Shown piece after piece: positions 29,614 through 40,384 of a DNA stretch of 64,000 nt. A program made the translations under genes and the position numbers. The first letter of the stretch is position 1; each line of letters starts with the position of its first letter. Source of the stretch: Hippopus hippopus (Eukaryota > Mollusca > Bivalvia > Cardiida > Cardiidae). The notes under the pieces are model-generated. The model made no database searches. It was not told the DNA's origin and was given only the letters and a program-made list of their open reading frames with translations. The stretch lies in contig OX328112.1 in the NCBI GenBank assembly GCA_946811185.2, positions 18,519,215-18,583,214 on the forward strand. Direction: 5' to 3'.

Positions 29614-29692
29614 AGGCCGACGGCTAAGTAACCGCCATTCGGAGGCGCTCGGGACTTGAAACCCATGAGTTGCTGGTTCGATTACCTGCATT
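29614..29692 (+). mobile_element. tRNA-like sequence, Ser/Leu-type fold remnant
   Basis: ggccgacggctaagtaaccg .. ggcgctcgggacttgaaacc .. gctggttcgattacctgc has an A-box-like and a B-box sequence and a possible long variable arm. The stems are incomplete, so it is a probable SINE head or pseudo-tRNA. Confidence 0.4.
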
Positions 29693-29721
29693 TATTTGCG
29701 CAGCACTCCGGCAAATGGGAG

Positions 29722-29882
29722 GTTAATACATTTCCGTGAGGCATTGTACAAAGTAACTTGTCACATAATTATGGATCTATAAAGTCCATTTTGTCTAACA
29801 AGTTACTGATTCCAGAAGTAGAATGGCACTTGGACATGCAGAAAATTTACTCAGAGCAAAAAGCTCCGATTCATGTTAGTTG
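29722..29882 (+). repeat. Family C, partial
   Basis: gaggcattgtacaaag, cacataattatggatctata, ggacatgcagaaaatttac; both termini are missing. Confidence 0.55.
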
Positions 29883-30257
29883 TCTATGAACTCTTTCCTT
29901 GATATATATTTAGGACAGTGGAGATCGGGATACGACTATTGAAAACATTGTGACAAAAAGATAAATATCTCGAGTAATTTTTTCCTTTTGCCAAACTATT
30001 TCCACACGTTTTGCTATAGATCGATGAACGTAAAGTCAGCTTGATTACCTTGTTTCATCAGGACGGTTTCAAAGTCACAAAGTCACCTGCTACTTTTTTT
30101 TTTGAGGGGGGGGGAATGACGGAATAGAATGAAAATTTTCCTTTAGTAAAACAGAACTTATATATAAGGTGATTTAATTAACTCTTTCATTATCATCTCA
30201 CGATTTCTTTTTCAAAATTCTAAAACTAGATTTCCACTGCTATTGAAGATAAATTGG
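29883..30257. other. Unassigned DNA
   Basis: A weak family A hairpin (gaaaacattgtgacaaaaag .. tttttccttttgcc) near 29938-29995 and a G-run at about 30106. No exon. Confidence 0.4.
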
Positions 30258-30785
30258 GTCATAGTCTAGGATCGGTTAGAGGATGGAGTGGATCCAAGAT
30301 CAGACTGTACTTTCTGTGCAATCTGATCTTGATCTACGCCATCCGCAAAAAGCGACTTAAGTCGGTATCGGTAGAAAAAGAGTTGATATGTATTCGGAGC
30401 TGTATCGGCGAGAATTTCTCGCAAAACAATCGGACAATTTTGATCAAAGATTCGACTAGACTTTTACTGTACTGTCTGATCTTAATCTATGTACATTACA
30501 GAGAGTTTTCCTGCAGCGTTAGCTTCTTTGATATGCAGCCAAGATCTTACCTATGAGCTAATTAAGTCTCTCGGTGCCGGATAATTTATAAACTTACAAT
30601 TCGCTGAAACCTGGAAATATCGTGTAGGCTTGACTAAACACACCGGACGGTAGGCTGAAAGATCCGAGATCATAAAGCAAATGGTTTAGACCTCGGTCAG
30701 CCTATGCTGCCTGCGCAGGCTGACCTGAATCGATGCTGTTTCGCTGATCAATTCATGTAATCCCCTATTTACACAGCATTACTCA
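30258..30785. repeat. Family B copies and a family C fragment
   Basis: 30258-30375: B hairpin gatcagactgtactttctgtg. 30470-30500: a half hairpin. 30660-30785: C core (ggtcagcctatgctgcctgc / gcaggctgacc) with the right-end motif acacagcattactcat. Confidence 0.6.
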
Positions 30786-30864
30786 TATACATGTATGTAA
30801 ATAATGACCATTTTTTGTCTGCAGCATGAATCCAAATATTACGATTTCAGTTATCTTTTTAGCA

Positions 30865-30985
30865 GAAAATGAAATATCTCACCATATCGGACAGTGTAGA
30901 ACAAGATCAGACTGCACATTCTGTGCAGTCTGATCTTGATCTACATTGTCCGCGAACGCGCAATGAGTTGCACTTAACAACATTT
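30865..30985 (-). repeat. Family B copy with perfect hairpin
   Basis: tctcaccatatcggacagtg, hairpin gatcagactgcacattctgt (arms fully paired), tgcacttaacaac. Confidence 0.7.
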
Positions 30986-31072
30986 AGCATTAATTTTGCC
31001 ACATGTCGATTTGTCTCGTTGTTTTTCTGTAGACAGTATCCTATATACATGAAATGTACGACCCCTGCTGCA

Positions 31073-31352
31073 GACCAGCCTGCATAGCTCAGTTGGTAGA
31101 GCGTAGGACTCGCGATCATGAGGGTGTGGGTTCGATCCCCACGGCTGGCCATCTAAAATTACTAATAGTCTTTCGGATGAGATGTTAAAACGAGGTCCCG
31201 TGTTACGGTGCTATACACCGAGCACGTTAAAGAACCAGGCGAAACTTAGGATGGGTTTCGTCCTGTATCTGTAACAATACTAACAACCTTCAGAGGGCGT
31301 CGCCCATATGGGAAACCGGTGGCGACGATAAATAAACGCAAATTCAATCAAC
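31073..31352 (+). mobile_element. tRNA-derived SINE with conserved central domain
   Basis: The head has an exact A box (tagctcagttgg) and B box (ggttcgatccc). The acceptor stem is imperfect, so it is not a working tRNA gene. The body contains tctttcggatgagatgttaa, aacgaggtcccgtgtt and gcacgttaaagaacc, which resemble the deeply conserved central domains of several metazoan SINE superfamilies; which one is uncertain. The tail is aattcaatcaa. Confidence 0.75.
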
Positions 31353-31764
31353 CTGCTGCAGACGACTTTCTTCGTCTCGCAGCCGAACACGTTTGAAATT
31401 ACAGTGGCAAACGGGAAAAAAAAAATCATACCATATTGGCCTAATCACTCCCTTTTTTCATGATTTTATAATGAGGTTAGTTTAAACCAAATAATTTTTT
31501 CAGTAAATCTACTTTACAATGATGTTTTCTAACTTTTGAGGTGTAAATCCATTACAAGATTCAGTGACTTGAATTTACCAGGTAGATAGATATACAGATA
31601 AACATGTATATTAAACTTAAGATTCAGCCAAAGTGATAGCGTTATTTTTTAACCAGCATTTTTTTTTCAGGTTTAAATTTCCAACTCCTGACAGAAAATT
31701 AAGTTACATAAACTTTGTGAACTTCCACCTTGAAGATTAACTTTGAAGAAAGGTGTAAAACTTC
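31353..31764. other. 5' flank of the plus-strand gene
   Basis: AT-rich, no repeat family recognised, no exon. Confidence 0.35.
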
Positions 31765-31798
31765 TATAAATAGTTACCGTCGTCCAAAGTCACGTGAT
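31765..31798 (+). promoter_or_regulatory. TATA-like box and E-box before signal-peptide exon
   Basis: tataaatag at 31765-31773, with cacgtg at 31793-31798. A start about 25-30 bp after the TATA box would give a 5' UTR of roughly 320 nt before the ATG at 32117. Inferred from sequence only. Confidence 0.35.
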
Positions 31799-32116
31799 AC
31801 AATTGTGTGTACCTCCAAGTTTGGCAGTTGAAGGTTGGCCAACTTTATAAGTCTATATTTGTGTATGTATGATTAGTGTACTGCACGTAGCTCTGTGACA
31901 TTATATACATAGGTGAAAATAACTGATAATGCCGTCTTAGTTGTCTTTCGAATGCTGTCAGGATCTTCGTGGTGTACAAAGTTTAAGTTTTAGTGTTTTA
32001 AATTCGTCGTTGTAAAGTTTATTTTTTGAGTGACCTTCACGACGAAGTTATGAGTTGGCTGGATTAAGAGGAAAAAGTTACTTTTTTTCTGTCAGTGCTA
32101 ATCTTTTTTAAAGAAA

Positions 32117-32225
32117 ATGACGATAAATATAGCAGTACGCTGTATTTTTGGAATTATTTTATTTTCCCTGAGTTGTGGATGGTCGCATGCATTTCCCGAA
32201 ACGCATGAATGGCAGCTTGCAGACC
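32117..32225 (+). CDS. First coding exon with signal peptide, protein unknown
   Basis: ATG in a good context (aaagaaaatgacg) opens 36 codons, then a canonical donor C|gtaagt at 32226. The peptide starts M-T-I-N-I-A-V-R-C, has a hydrophobic core I-F-G-I-I-L-F-S-L-S-C-G-W and continues S-H-A-F-P-E-T-H-E-W-Q-L-A-D. That is a classic signal peptide, likely cut after S-H-A. Phase is 1. Later exons must begin with two bases of a split codon. The protein is secreted or membrane-bound; the family is not recognised. Confidence 0.6.
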
Positions 32226-32561
32226 GTAAGTTAAACTTACATCTAATTATAGACGTAATGCTATATAGATTAATGACGTAATTGATACAGCGCGTGTTTT
32301 TGTCTCCACGTGCTATATATTTGACAGGTAAAAATAAACCGGAATCACCTATGACCTACATAGTATTTCGTCTGCTTTTAAATACACATACAGGTAAATG
32401 TGTTTTATAACTCAAGTTTATCGTCGCAATTGATGAGATAAAAAGAAAACTCGCATGTTATGTAGATTTAGCCGTTAATAAAGATTTTGCGTACAATGCT
32501 GTCGTCTGCAGGTTTAACATCGTATATTCAAACTAAAGACATTCCGGAGGTTTAATAGGGT
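32226..32561 (+). other. Start of intron 1 of the signal-peptide gene
   Basis: AT-rich, no repeat or exon recognised. Confidence 0.4.
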
Positions 32562-33011
32562 TTAACTTTTTACAACATGTCAAAATTTTAGACACATCCA
32601 AATTGAAAGCATTGCCAAAGGACAGTAAATGTGGCACAAGTAATGAGATTTGTCTGTAAAAGAGAAGAAAACATTGTGGGGAAAAAAAATGCTGGTTACC
32701 AGCATTTTCTCCTTTACCCATAATGTTTCAAAAGCTTTCTTTCTCAGGGTTGTTAAAACTGGGATTGCGTGCTAAAGGGTTAACCCTTTACCAGACGACA
32801 AATTTTAGACTCTTCCTAATTGAAAGCACCTGCAGACAGCAATTCAAGAACTTTTTTTCTTACGAGTTGCAGTTGTCCGATAGGGTAAAAAACATTGTGG
32901 AAAAAGGAGAAATTGCTCGCTATGAGCAATGTCACCTTTTCCCACAATGTTTTCAAAAGCCTTCTACACCAGGGTCGTAAAAACAAGGGATTGTTTGGTA
33001 ATATGGTTTAA
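32562..33011 (-). repeat. Chain of two family A elements
   Basis: 32562-32783 and 32780-33011, same orientation, sharing TTAA 32780-32783. The second has the alternative core aaattgctcgctatgagcaa, still mostly paired. Confidence 0.78.
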
Positions 33012-33164
33012 AAGTTTATGTAGATCTCGCACTCCATACTCATTGTCCTTTTTTTTTTTGATTTGCTTTAATTTAACTAGTCTAGATCTCATTCAGAATC
33101 GTTATTTTCCCCCGCCATTGACAGTAGAATCGATACTTCGTTTTTCTGATAAAGTATTATAAAT

Positions 33165-34499
33165 TTAACCTTTTACCACACAATCAAAAGAGTTGTTACA
33201 ACCCGAAGAAAAACTGCAATTGAAAACATTGTTCAAAGAGAAGAAAATGCTGATAACCAGCATTTTCTTCTTTTCCAATTTTTATATGCCCGTCAAAGAC
33301 GGAACATATTATGGGATCACCCATGGAGTATGGGCGGGCAGTGTTCAGTTCTTTGTCCGGAGCATAACTTTGTCATCTCCAGTCCGATTGACTTGAAACT
33401 TGGCATTTGTGTTTGTTGCAATAATACGGAGTGCAGTGCGAAAGAACCATAACTACTTCGTGCTGTCTTTGAGTTATTTCCCTTTGATCATCATTTTTAC
33501 AGCATTTTCTGCTAGTTCGGAATGTAACTTTGTCATCTTTAGTCTGAACATCTTCAAATTTGGTATGCATTATTGTTGAAAAATTATGGAGTGCACTGCA
33601 CAAGAACCATAACTCTTCCTAGCATGAATTTTGAGTTATTCCCCCTTTAATCTTCATTTCTCTAGCATTTCTTGTTTGTCCGGAGCATAACTTTGTCATC
33701 TTATGTAGGAATGACTTGAAATATGGTATGCTTATTTGTTGCAATATTTGGAAGTGCAGTGCTCAAGAATTGTAACTCTACCTTGTGTTGTCTTTGAGTT
33801 ATTTCCCATTGATCGTCATTTTTACAGCATTTAGTGTTTGTCTGGAATATAACTTTGTCATCTCAAGTCAGAACGACTTCAAACTTGGTATGCATGTTTG
33901 TTGCAATATTACAGAGTACAGTGCGCAAGAACAATAACTCTACCTAGCACGGATTTTGAGTAATTTCACTTTGATCTTCATTTTTACAGTATTTTTTTTT
34001 TTCTTACTCAAATTTTGTCTAGTGCTTAACTCGAAAACTACATGAGATATAAACCTGAAACTTCACAGGTTGATAGATGACATTGAGGAGAAGTGCAGTG
34101 TTTTAGAGCTATAATTTTTGGCCCTATAGTTTAGGAGTTATTGCCCTTTGATTTTTTTCCTACTTGAATTTTGTCAGGAGCATAACTCAAAAACTATTAG
34201 AGGTGTAAAAATGATAGATCAAGTTGAGGAGAAGTGCAGTGCAGAAGAACAAATCACTCCATGGTCTCATATGTGATCCCTAACTGTCCAGTGTCTTGTT
34301 CTTTCACAGGACATCCTTCACTTTAACAAATTTCACTGACAAGCCCCTTCGGGCGTATATGCGCCGCTCCGCGAAGCTCTTTTTTTTTTTCTGCCGGTCC
34401 GGAAACAAAGTTCAATTTTTTGAGCCACACTTTATTTATCGTTTGCAAATGCTTTCAACTTGGACAAGTCAAAAATTTTGTCATCTGGTTGATAGTTAA
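33165..34499 (+). repeat. Family A copy split by a family I insertion
   Basis: The left part is 33165-33283 (TTAA, core gaagaaaatgctgataacca). The right part is about 34394-34499 (tttgagccacactttattta, cttggacaagtc, tagttaa). The intervening 1.1 kb is family I. Confidence 0.75.
33284..34393 (+). mobile_element. Family I element with a tandem array
   Basis: Starts tatatgcccgtcaaagacgg and ends cttcgggcgtatatgcg, so its termini are inverted (ATAyGCCCG). Inside are repeated units containing cataactttgtcatctccag, gacttgaaacttgg, gtttgttgcaataatacgga and gagttatttccctttgat. The units are more diverged than in the copy at 47672. Confidence 0.65.
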
Positions 34500-34881
34500 A
34501 CCGCACCGTAAAGGACTCTTGTGTGGGAAGGTGCTGGGAGTGGCCTACAGCAGCTCTTTTCATCTGCTAAGATTTTCTCCTTCAAAGTTCCAAATTTGCA
34601 ATGTTTCCGCTCTCCCAACCCCCGACGAACTAACATTGCAGCAGATGGCTTTGAAAACATACTTTTAGGGTTTTTCCCTTAACAGCCCCTTTTTCTTTGA
34701 ATTTGAAACTGAAATTTTCTCAGAGTTTCTTTGAAATTTAAAATTTAAATGTGAACCTTGTTTAATTCATTTGAAGGAAGTGAGCTGACCCCCCTGTCAG
34801 AAAGTTTAGGGAAAAACCCTGGCTTTCAGTAGGGAAATGTTATCAGATTAAATTTATGTATTAAACTCAGTTTAAGTTTTA
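34500..34881. repeat. Unassigned block with a small inverted-repeat element
   Basis: 34667-34679 (agggtttttccct) is the perfect reverse complement of 34808-34820, bounding a 154-bp segment. No family assignment; the rest is unassigned. Confidence 0.5.
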
Positions 34882-35215
34882 TTAACCCTTTTACAAACCA
34901 TCCCAAGCTTTTAGCGACCCTGAGTAAGAGGGCATTGAAAACGTGGGAAAAGGAGAAAATGCTGGTAACCAGCATTTTCTCAATTTTATCACATAGTTTT
35001 CTACTCTTCCAAAGACAACTTTGTCATTTCGATTGCTTTCTGTTTGGGCAATTATAAAAACTTTGTCATTTGGTAGGCCTATAGAGTTTTACAGTCCATA
35101 TTAAAAGCATTTCCTGCAGACTAACTCATTGTGGCTCAAATTATGAAAAAAGTCTGCATAGAAAACATAGGGGTTACTGCTGGTGACCAGCAATTCCTCC
35201 TTTACCCCACAATTT
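34882..35215. repeat. Family A copies, forward then partial reverse
   Basis: 34882-35092 forward (TTAACCCTTTTACAAACC, core aaaatgctggtaaccagc). 35098-35215 reverse partial (core ttactgctggtgaccagcaa). Confidence 0.65.
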
Positions 35216-35419
35216 GGGGCAAATGATTTTGAATCAATTGACTTTTGAACTTTGCGGCATATATCATTTTGAAATGATTTCAAATCACTTGACTTTGAAA
35301 CTTTATTTTCAGCACTCAACAGGATGCATGTTGAAGGATAGTTGACTTTGTTTTGGGTTATCTTAAGTTTAAATCCCTGTGGGACTGGGTTTGTTAGTCT
35401 GATTTCAAGCTGATATCCC
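35216..35419. other. Unassigned DNA with minus-strand ORF
   Basis: Part of a 106-codon open frame (35421-35101, minus). Its end is family A sequence and I recognise no domain, so it is not called as a gene. Confidence 0.3.
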
Positions 35420-35626
35420 ATTTCTAAACAGTCCTGTGTTTAAATGACTCTGAAGAAGAAGGCTTCTAAAAACATTGAGGGAATAGTAGAAAATGCTGGT
35501 AACCAGCATTTTCTACTTTGCCCACAATATTTTCAGCCCCGTCAAAGTTTAATCTTATCATTTGAGCTGCAGCTACTTGTACATTGTCATCAGTAAAAGC
35601 TTTCAAACTAGACAAGTCTAAAGATT
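35420..35626 (+). repeat. Family A copy
   Basis: gtttaaatgactctgaagaa, core gtagaaaatgctggtaacca with paired arm ttctac, gacaagtctaaag. Confidence 0.65.
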
Positions 35627-36461
35627 TTTAAAAGGCCTATTATCTTATTGCAATCCCAGCTTGGCCTAGGAGTCACTTATTGTGATTGCATCAGGGATAA
35701 TTCTTCTATCATCGCTGAGCATTATGTCTCCAAATTTTGTGGTCTCTTTAATTATCTGTAGAGCTGACCAAGTTAAAAAATCATTTAGGAAGGAAGTTAA
35801 ACTTTTCTTATTGAAGGAAAAGAATGCATGCAGTACAAATGACGTGATTGGTCATTGATGAGAAAGTAAACTTTGTTGTAAAAGTAGAAAATGCTGTTCT
35901 CAGCATTTTCTCCTTTTCCAGCAATGGTTTCAAAAGTGTTCTCTCTCATGGCTGTAAAACCAGATTAAGAACAATGAGAGAGAACACTTTTAAAACCATG
36001 GTTAAGGGACAAACAAGTTGATAATATTAGCTCCCTACTAGGCAGGCAAAACTGCTGACTAAATGTGTTGCCATGGTACCTGTTTTCTTTAGCACATGAC
36101 TTTTTTCCATCATGCAGCAGTTTTTTTTTTAAATAATTTGGCCATAGGAGAAATTTATTATGATGAGCAATTTTTCATTTTGTCTTGATTTTTATACAAG
36201 TTTATATTTGTATGAACTAGATTCTATTCATGTTAGTTTTGGGTTTTTTGTCAAAGATGTTTTTGTATGTCTTCGCTGAAAACTTGTTCTGGTGGTAAAT
36301 TTGTTTTTTACCAAATGAAAAAGCTTTGGACTGGTCCCATCTTCGCTAGCCACGTAGTGATCATCACCTTGGCTAGCAAAGATGGACTGGTCCAGATCCA
36401 AAGTATTTGCAGACAAAATATTGAATATGGATCAAATAATGAGATTTGTCTTTGATAAGAT
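35627..36461. other. Unassigned DNA with three hairpins
   Basis: 35870-35930: family A core only (gaaaatgctgttctcagcat). 35932-35949 (aaaagtgttctctctcat) pairs with 35974-35991. 36327-36352 (tggactggtcccatcttcgc ..) pairs with 36370-36394. No exon recognised. Confidence 0.55.
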
Positions 36462-36898
36462 AGTTTACCTTTTTCTTTGCCAGACAACAAAATTTTAGAC
36501 GCGGCCAAATTGAAAGCAGTTGCAGAGGATAAATTGAATGTTGCTGAAATGATTGGATTTGCTTTTGAAATAGAAAGAAACATTATTGGAAAAAGAGATA
36601 ATGCTGGGTAGTTCCAGAAAAAATTCATAAATCAAGTCCCCGGCCTGGTAGCTCAGTGGTTAGCGTATCTGACTCGTGACCTGGTGGTTGCATGTTCGAT
36701 ACCCACTTGAGGAAAACTTTTCTGTACGGCAATCTTTTGCCTCTTACCTCTGATGCATGTGAGAAAAGTTGTCAGTGACTTGAGAAGTTGTGGTAGTACT
36801 GTCGTGAGAAAGCCAGGAATCACAAGCATAGGTGCACTGGCCCCCGTGATTTGACCTAAGCTGTAAAAGTGGCATTTAACTCCCAATATAAATGAATC
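36462..36898. repeat. Partial family A followed by a SINE family F copy
   Basis: 36462-36609 is a reverse family A copy broken at its hairpin (aaaaagagataatgctgggt). 36638-36898 is SINE F on the plus strand, with A-box-like tagctcagtggtt, B-box-like tgttcgataccc and a diverged body (gtgagaaagccaggaatcac). Confidence 0.6.
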
Positions 36899-37254
36899 GT
36901 GTTCAAGTATTATCTGAAAAGGGCATCTTGCAGTGTTTTGACATAGGAAAGATCCATGGAAATTGTCCCATTTATTTGTAAAAATTTCCCAACATGATGC
37001 ATGCAGGTTGGACTTTGTCCTTTCAAATTTTTGTGTGTGATAATTACTTAGTCTTGAGTACATTTATATTGCTAACTTTGAAAGACGTCCTGTAGTCTGC
37101 AAATTTATTGGATCGTTATCACATCTCTGAATAATCCTTTGCAGAACAATATTATAGTGTATGATATCCCTTAGAGCGCCGAATAAACCTATCAGACATT
37201 TTCATCCTTGAAATACAACTCAAATAATTGCAATATTATGGTTTCTTTTGACTA
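36899..37254. other. Unassigned DNA
   Basis: AT-rich. An acceptor-like cctttgcag at about 37137 opens only nine codons. Nothing assigned. Confidence 0.4.
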
Positions 37255-37375
37255 CATTGTATCAGCAAAGTGGGAAGTGTAGATCAAAGATCAGTCTGCA
37301 TGTTTTGTGCAGCCTAATCTTGATCTACACAGGCCGCAAAGGCAACTATAGTTGTGAAAGGTGCTTTAGGGTTAA
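37255..37375 (+). repeat. Family B copy, partial
   Basis: Hairpin gatcaaagatcagtctgcat / gtgcagcctaatcttgatct with mismatches. Confidence 0.6.
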
Positions 37376-37469
37376 GTTTTATGAATATGTTTTGTTTCCC
37401 TTAGGATGGGCTGTAACTAAGTTCAAAGTACTGATAAGCAAACACCCTGAAAAGAAAATAAAAAAATAT

Positions 37470-38190
37470 TTAACCCTTTATCCAACAATTCTGTCATCTA
37501 ACAACCCCGAAATGGCTTTTGAAGTCTTTGTGAGAAATGGTTAAAATTCCAGTCACAAGCATTTTCTGCTTTTGCAAGTATGTTTTCTTTCCTATCAAAG
37601 ACATAAATAATTGTTTGAGCTACACTGGATTCGTCATCTGAAAAAGCTCGGAAAAATGAACCTTGGCTGAAATTTGGTATTCAGCGGTTTTTGCGCTTAT
37701 CCCTCAATTATTTTGTTACTGTTTCAAAAGCAACGCTCACCATTTGAGCCACATTTAATTCATTGCGAACTTTTTAACTCATGACCACACAATCTCGATT
37801 TTAATGACCCTGGGGAAGAAGCCTTTTGAAACATTGTGTGAAAAGGAGAAAATGCTGGTATCCTGCTTTTTCTCCTTTTCACACAAGGTTTTCTGCCCTT
37901 TCAAAGATTGGAATCATCACTTGGCCCACATTTAATTTGTCGTCTGCAAATAATTTCAGTTTGGTGGGGTCTAAAATTTTGTGGTTTGGTAAAGAGTTAA
38001 CTCATTACTAAACAGCAACGTTCTAGACTGGTCCAAATTGAAGGCATTTGTAGACAACAATTTAAATGGAACTAAAATGATTTGATTTGTCTTTGAAAGG
38101 GTGAAAAAAAATTTCTCCTTTTCTCACAATGTTTTCAAAAGGCTTTTCCCCAAGGGTCTTTAAAACTCAGGATTGTTTGGTAAATGTGTA
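37470..38190. repeat. Three family A copies, last two chained in opposite orientation
   Basis: 37470-37645 (+, degenerate), 37774-38000 (+) and 37997-38190 (-). The last two share TTAA 37997-38000 yet face opposite ways, arguing for independent insertions. Confidence 0.72.
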
Positions 38191-38360
38191 ATCTGGTTTA
38201 GTCTGAAATTTGATAGTAATGTAGAGTTATATTTAAAAATTCACATGATCTAAGACCAATCCTTCTACATGACATAAGGTGTCATTGGTTTCATGTAGTT
38301 CATCATGGAGACACAAATATTCAAACAGTTGCCATGGAGTAGCTGTGTCATTGGACAACT

Positions 38361-38534
38361 TTTATCTGATACTGATTATCTTTTTTGTTTGTTGCAAGAT
38401 TAACTGTTGAAGGGCCTATCACAAATTTAGTTACCTTTGCAGTTTTTTTCATCTGATACTGATTATCTTTTTTGTTTGTTGCAAGATTAACTGTTGAAGG
38501 GCCTATCACAAATTTAGTTGCCTTTGCAGCTTCC
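38361..38534. repeat. 87-bp tandem duplication
   Basis: atctgatactgattatcttt recurs at 38364 and 38451. The two units (gttgcaagattaactgttga, gggcctatcacaaatttagt) are nearly identical. Confidence 0.9.
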
Positions 38535-38699
38535 TGATGCCTAGAATTTTGAATAAGAAAATTGTGAAATTGAATCCTGCAGGAAACAACTGATACAAGT
38601 ACAGGGGTGTCCTTGGGCAAGACATCTCAGAGCTAAAGCCTAGTACTGGTAAAAGCCAGGAAGGACACCCTGGCCAAATTCCTTCTGAAAATTGATAAA

Positions 38700-39790
38700 A
38701 GATATTGCCATTGAGACCTGAGATTGATTGGATATTGTCATTGAGACCACTGATTGATTGATTGGAGTTTAACGTCGTTTTGATAGCAAAGGTCATGTCA
38801 CGGTAGTCAGTGCACCTACGCATGTTTCCTGGCTTTCTCACACCAGTACTGACACACCTTTCTTTCCAAGTCACTGACTACTTTCTCACATAGGTGAAAG
38901 TCGAAAAATTGCCAAGAAGAAAATATGCCTTACTCAGGTATCAAACTCACAACCACCTGGTCACGTGTCTGATACACTAACCACTTCATTACCTGGGTGG
39001 GCATCATTGAGATCAGATGAATTGCATCTTATCTGTGAGATCAGATTCCTTGTAACTTGTTATTGTGACCAGACTCTTTGTAACTTATTGAGACTATAAT
39101 TATAGTAACCTGTCACTGAGACCAGATTCATTGGATCTTGTTATTGTTACCAGACTCACTGTAACTTATCATTAAGACCAGATTCGATGGATCTTATTAT
39201 TGATACTAGATTCATTAGGTCTTGTATTTTAGACCATATTCATTATAACTCATCAATGGGACCATATTAATTGTAACCCATGATCATTGTGAACAGACTC
39301 TTTTGATCTTGATATTGAGACCAGATTCATCTGATCTTGCCACTGAGACCAGATTTATTGGATCCTATCACGGAGACCAGATTCATGTTATGCTATCATT
39401 GAGACCAGATTTATTGGATTTTCTCAGAGAGACCAGGTTCATCAGTTATTATCATTGAGACCAGATTCATCGGTTATTGTCATTGAAACCAGTTTCATCG
39501 ATTATTGTCATCGAGACCAGATTCATCGTAACTTGTCATTGAGACCAGATTCTTCATCATTACTTGTCATTGAGACCAGAATCATGGTAACTTGTCATTG
39601 AGAACAGATTTATTGTATCTTGTATTAAGACCAGATTTTTTGGATCTTATCATTTAAACCAGATTCATCGGATCTTGTTATTGAGACCAGATTTGTTCTA
39701 TTTTGTCATTGACACCAGATTCATCAGTTATTGTCATTGAGACCAGATTCATTGTAATTTGTTATTGGAATTTGTTTATTGGATGTTGTT
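38700..39790. repeat. 30-bp minisatellite interrupted by a SINE
   Basis: Units such as tcattgagaccagattcatc gtaacttg repeat with a period near 30, from about 38700 to 38750 and again from 39003 to 39790. The gap is a SINE. Around 25 diverged units remain. Confidence 0.85.
38751..39002 (-). mobile_element. SINE family F copy inside the minisatellite
   Basis: Minus-strand copy: tail complement tgattgattgattgg, body tcacggtagtcagtgcacct and ggctttctcacaccagtact, head complement aaccacttcattacctggg. The flanks on both sides are the same 30-bp repeat. Confidence 0.72.
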
Positions 39791-39809
39791 ATCAAGACTA
39801 GACTAGATT

Positions 39810-40323
39810 CATTCTCACTGCTGAACATTGTTTTGATGTTGTTTACAAGGGAGAGCAGTGGGTGGCTTGGAAGAGATGTATGACATACTGGAAGAAGAAG
39901 CTCCTGATACTGATTGCCACTAATTTGAAATTTAACCCTGTACAACACAATCCAGACTTTTAACAACCTTTACAAAGAAAAATTTCATAAACATCGTAGG
40001 AAAAGGAGAAAATACTGGTAACAAGCATTTTCTTTTTTTCCTTTAATGTTTTCTACCCTTTCTAAAACAAATTTCATCATTGGAACCATGTTTAGTTCCT
40101 CCTCTACAAATACTTCCATTATGGACAGGTCAAAAATCTTGTCGTATACTACACAATCCTGACTTTTAATGACCCTGAGAGAGAAGCCTTTTGAAAACAT
40201 TGTGGGAAAAGGAGAAAATGCTGGTAACCAAGACAAATTTCAGTTTTCAAGTCACATTTACTTTGTGGTCTGCAAATGCTTTCAATTTGGACAAGTCTAA
40301 AATTTTGTCGTTTGGTGAAGTTA
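39810..40323 (+). repeat. SINE fragment and two family A copies
   Basis: 39810-39905 is a SINE F body remnant (ctgctgaacattgttttgat, gtggcttggaagag). 39932-40150 and 40146-40323 are family A copies. The second lacks the 3' arm of its hairpin (gaaaatgctggtaaccaaga). Confidence 0.62.
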
Positions 40324-40384
40324 AGTCCAGGTGTTCAATAACCCAATACAGTACAGCCTGCATGTATTTTCAGACAAAACATTT

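Noticed and set aside
35101..35421. 106-codon minus-strand ORF with repeated S-D-L-K-S-F / S-I-D-S-K-S-F
   Set aside because: Part of it is family A sequence and no domain or conserved motif is recognisable; left as unassigned.
36653..37063. 136-codon minus-strand ORF
   Set aside because: Starts in unassigned DNA and runs through a SINE copy in antisense; no domain or splice context.
37405..37470. Exon 2 of the signal-peptide gene (phase-compatible frame after tttgtttcccttag)
   Set aside because: The acceptor and phase fit, but no donor is present before a family A element begins at 37470, so it is only mentioned as a possibility.
38700..39790. CRISPR-like array of short repeats
   Set aside because: Units are contiguous and diverged without unique spacers, and the sequence is animal; it is a minisatellite.
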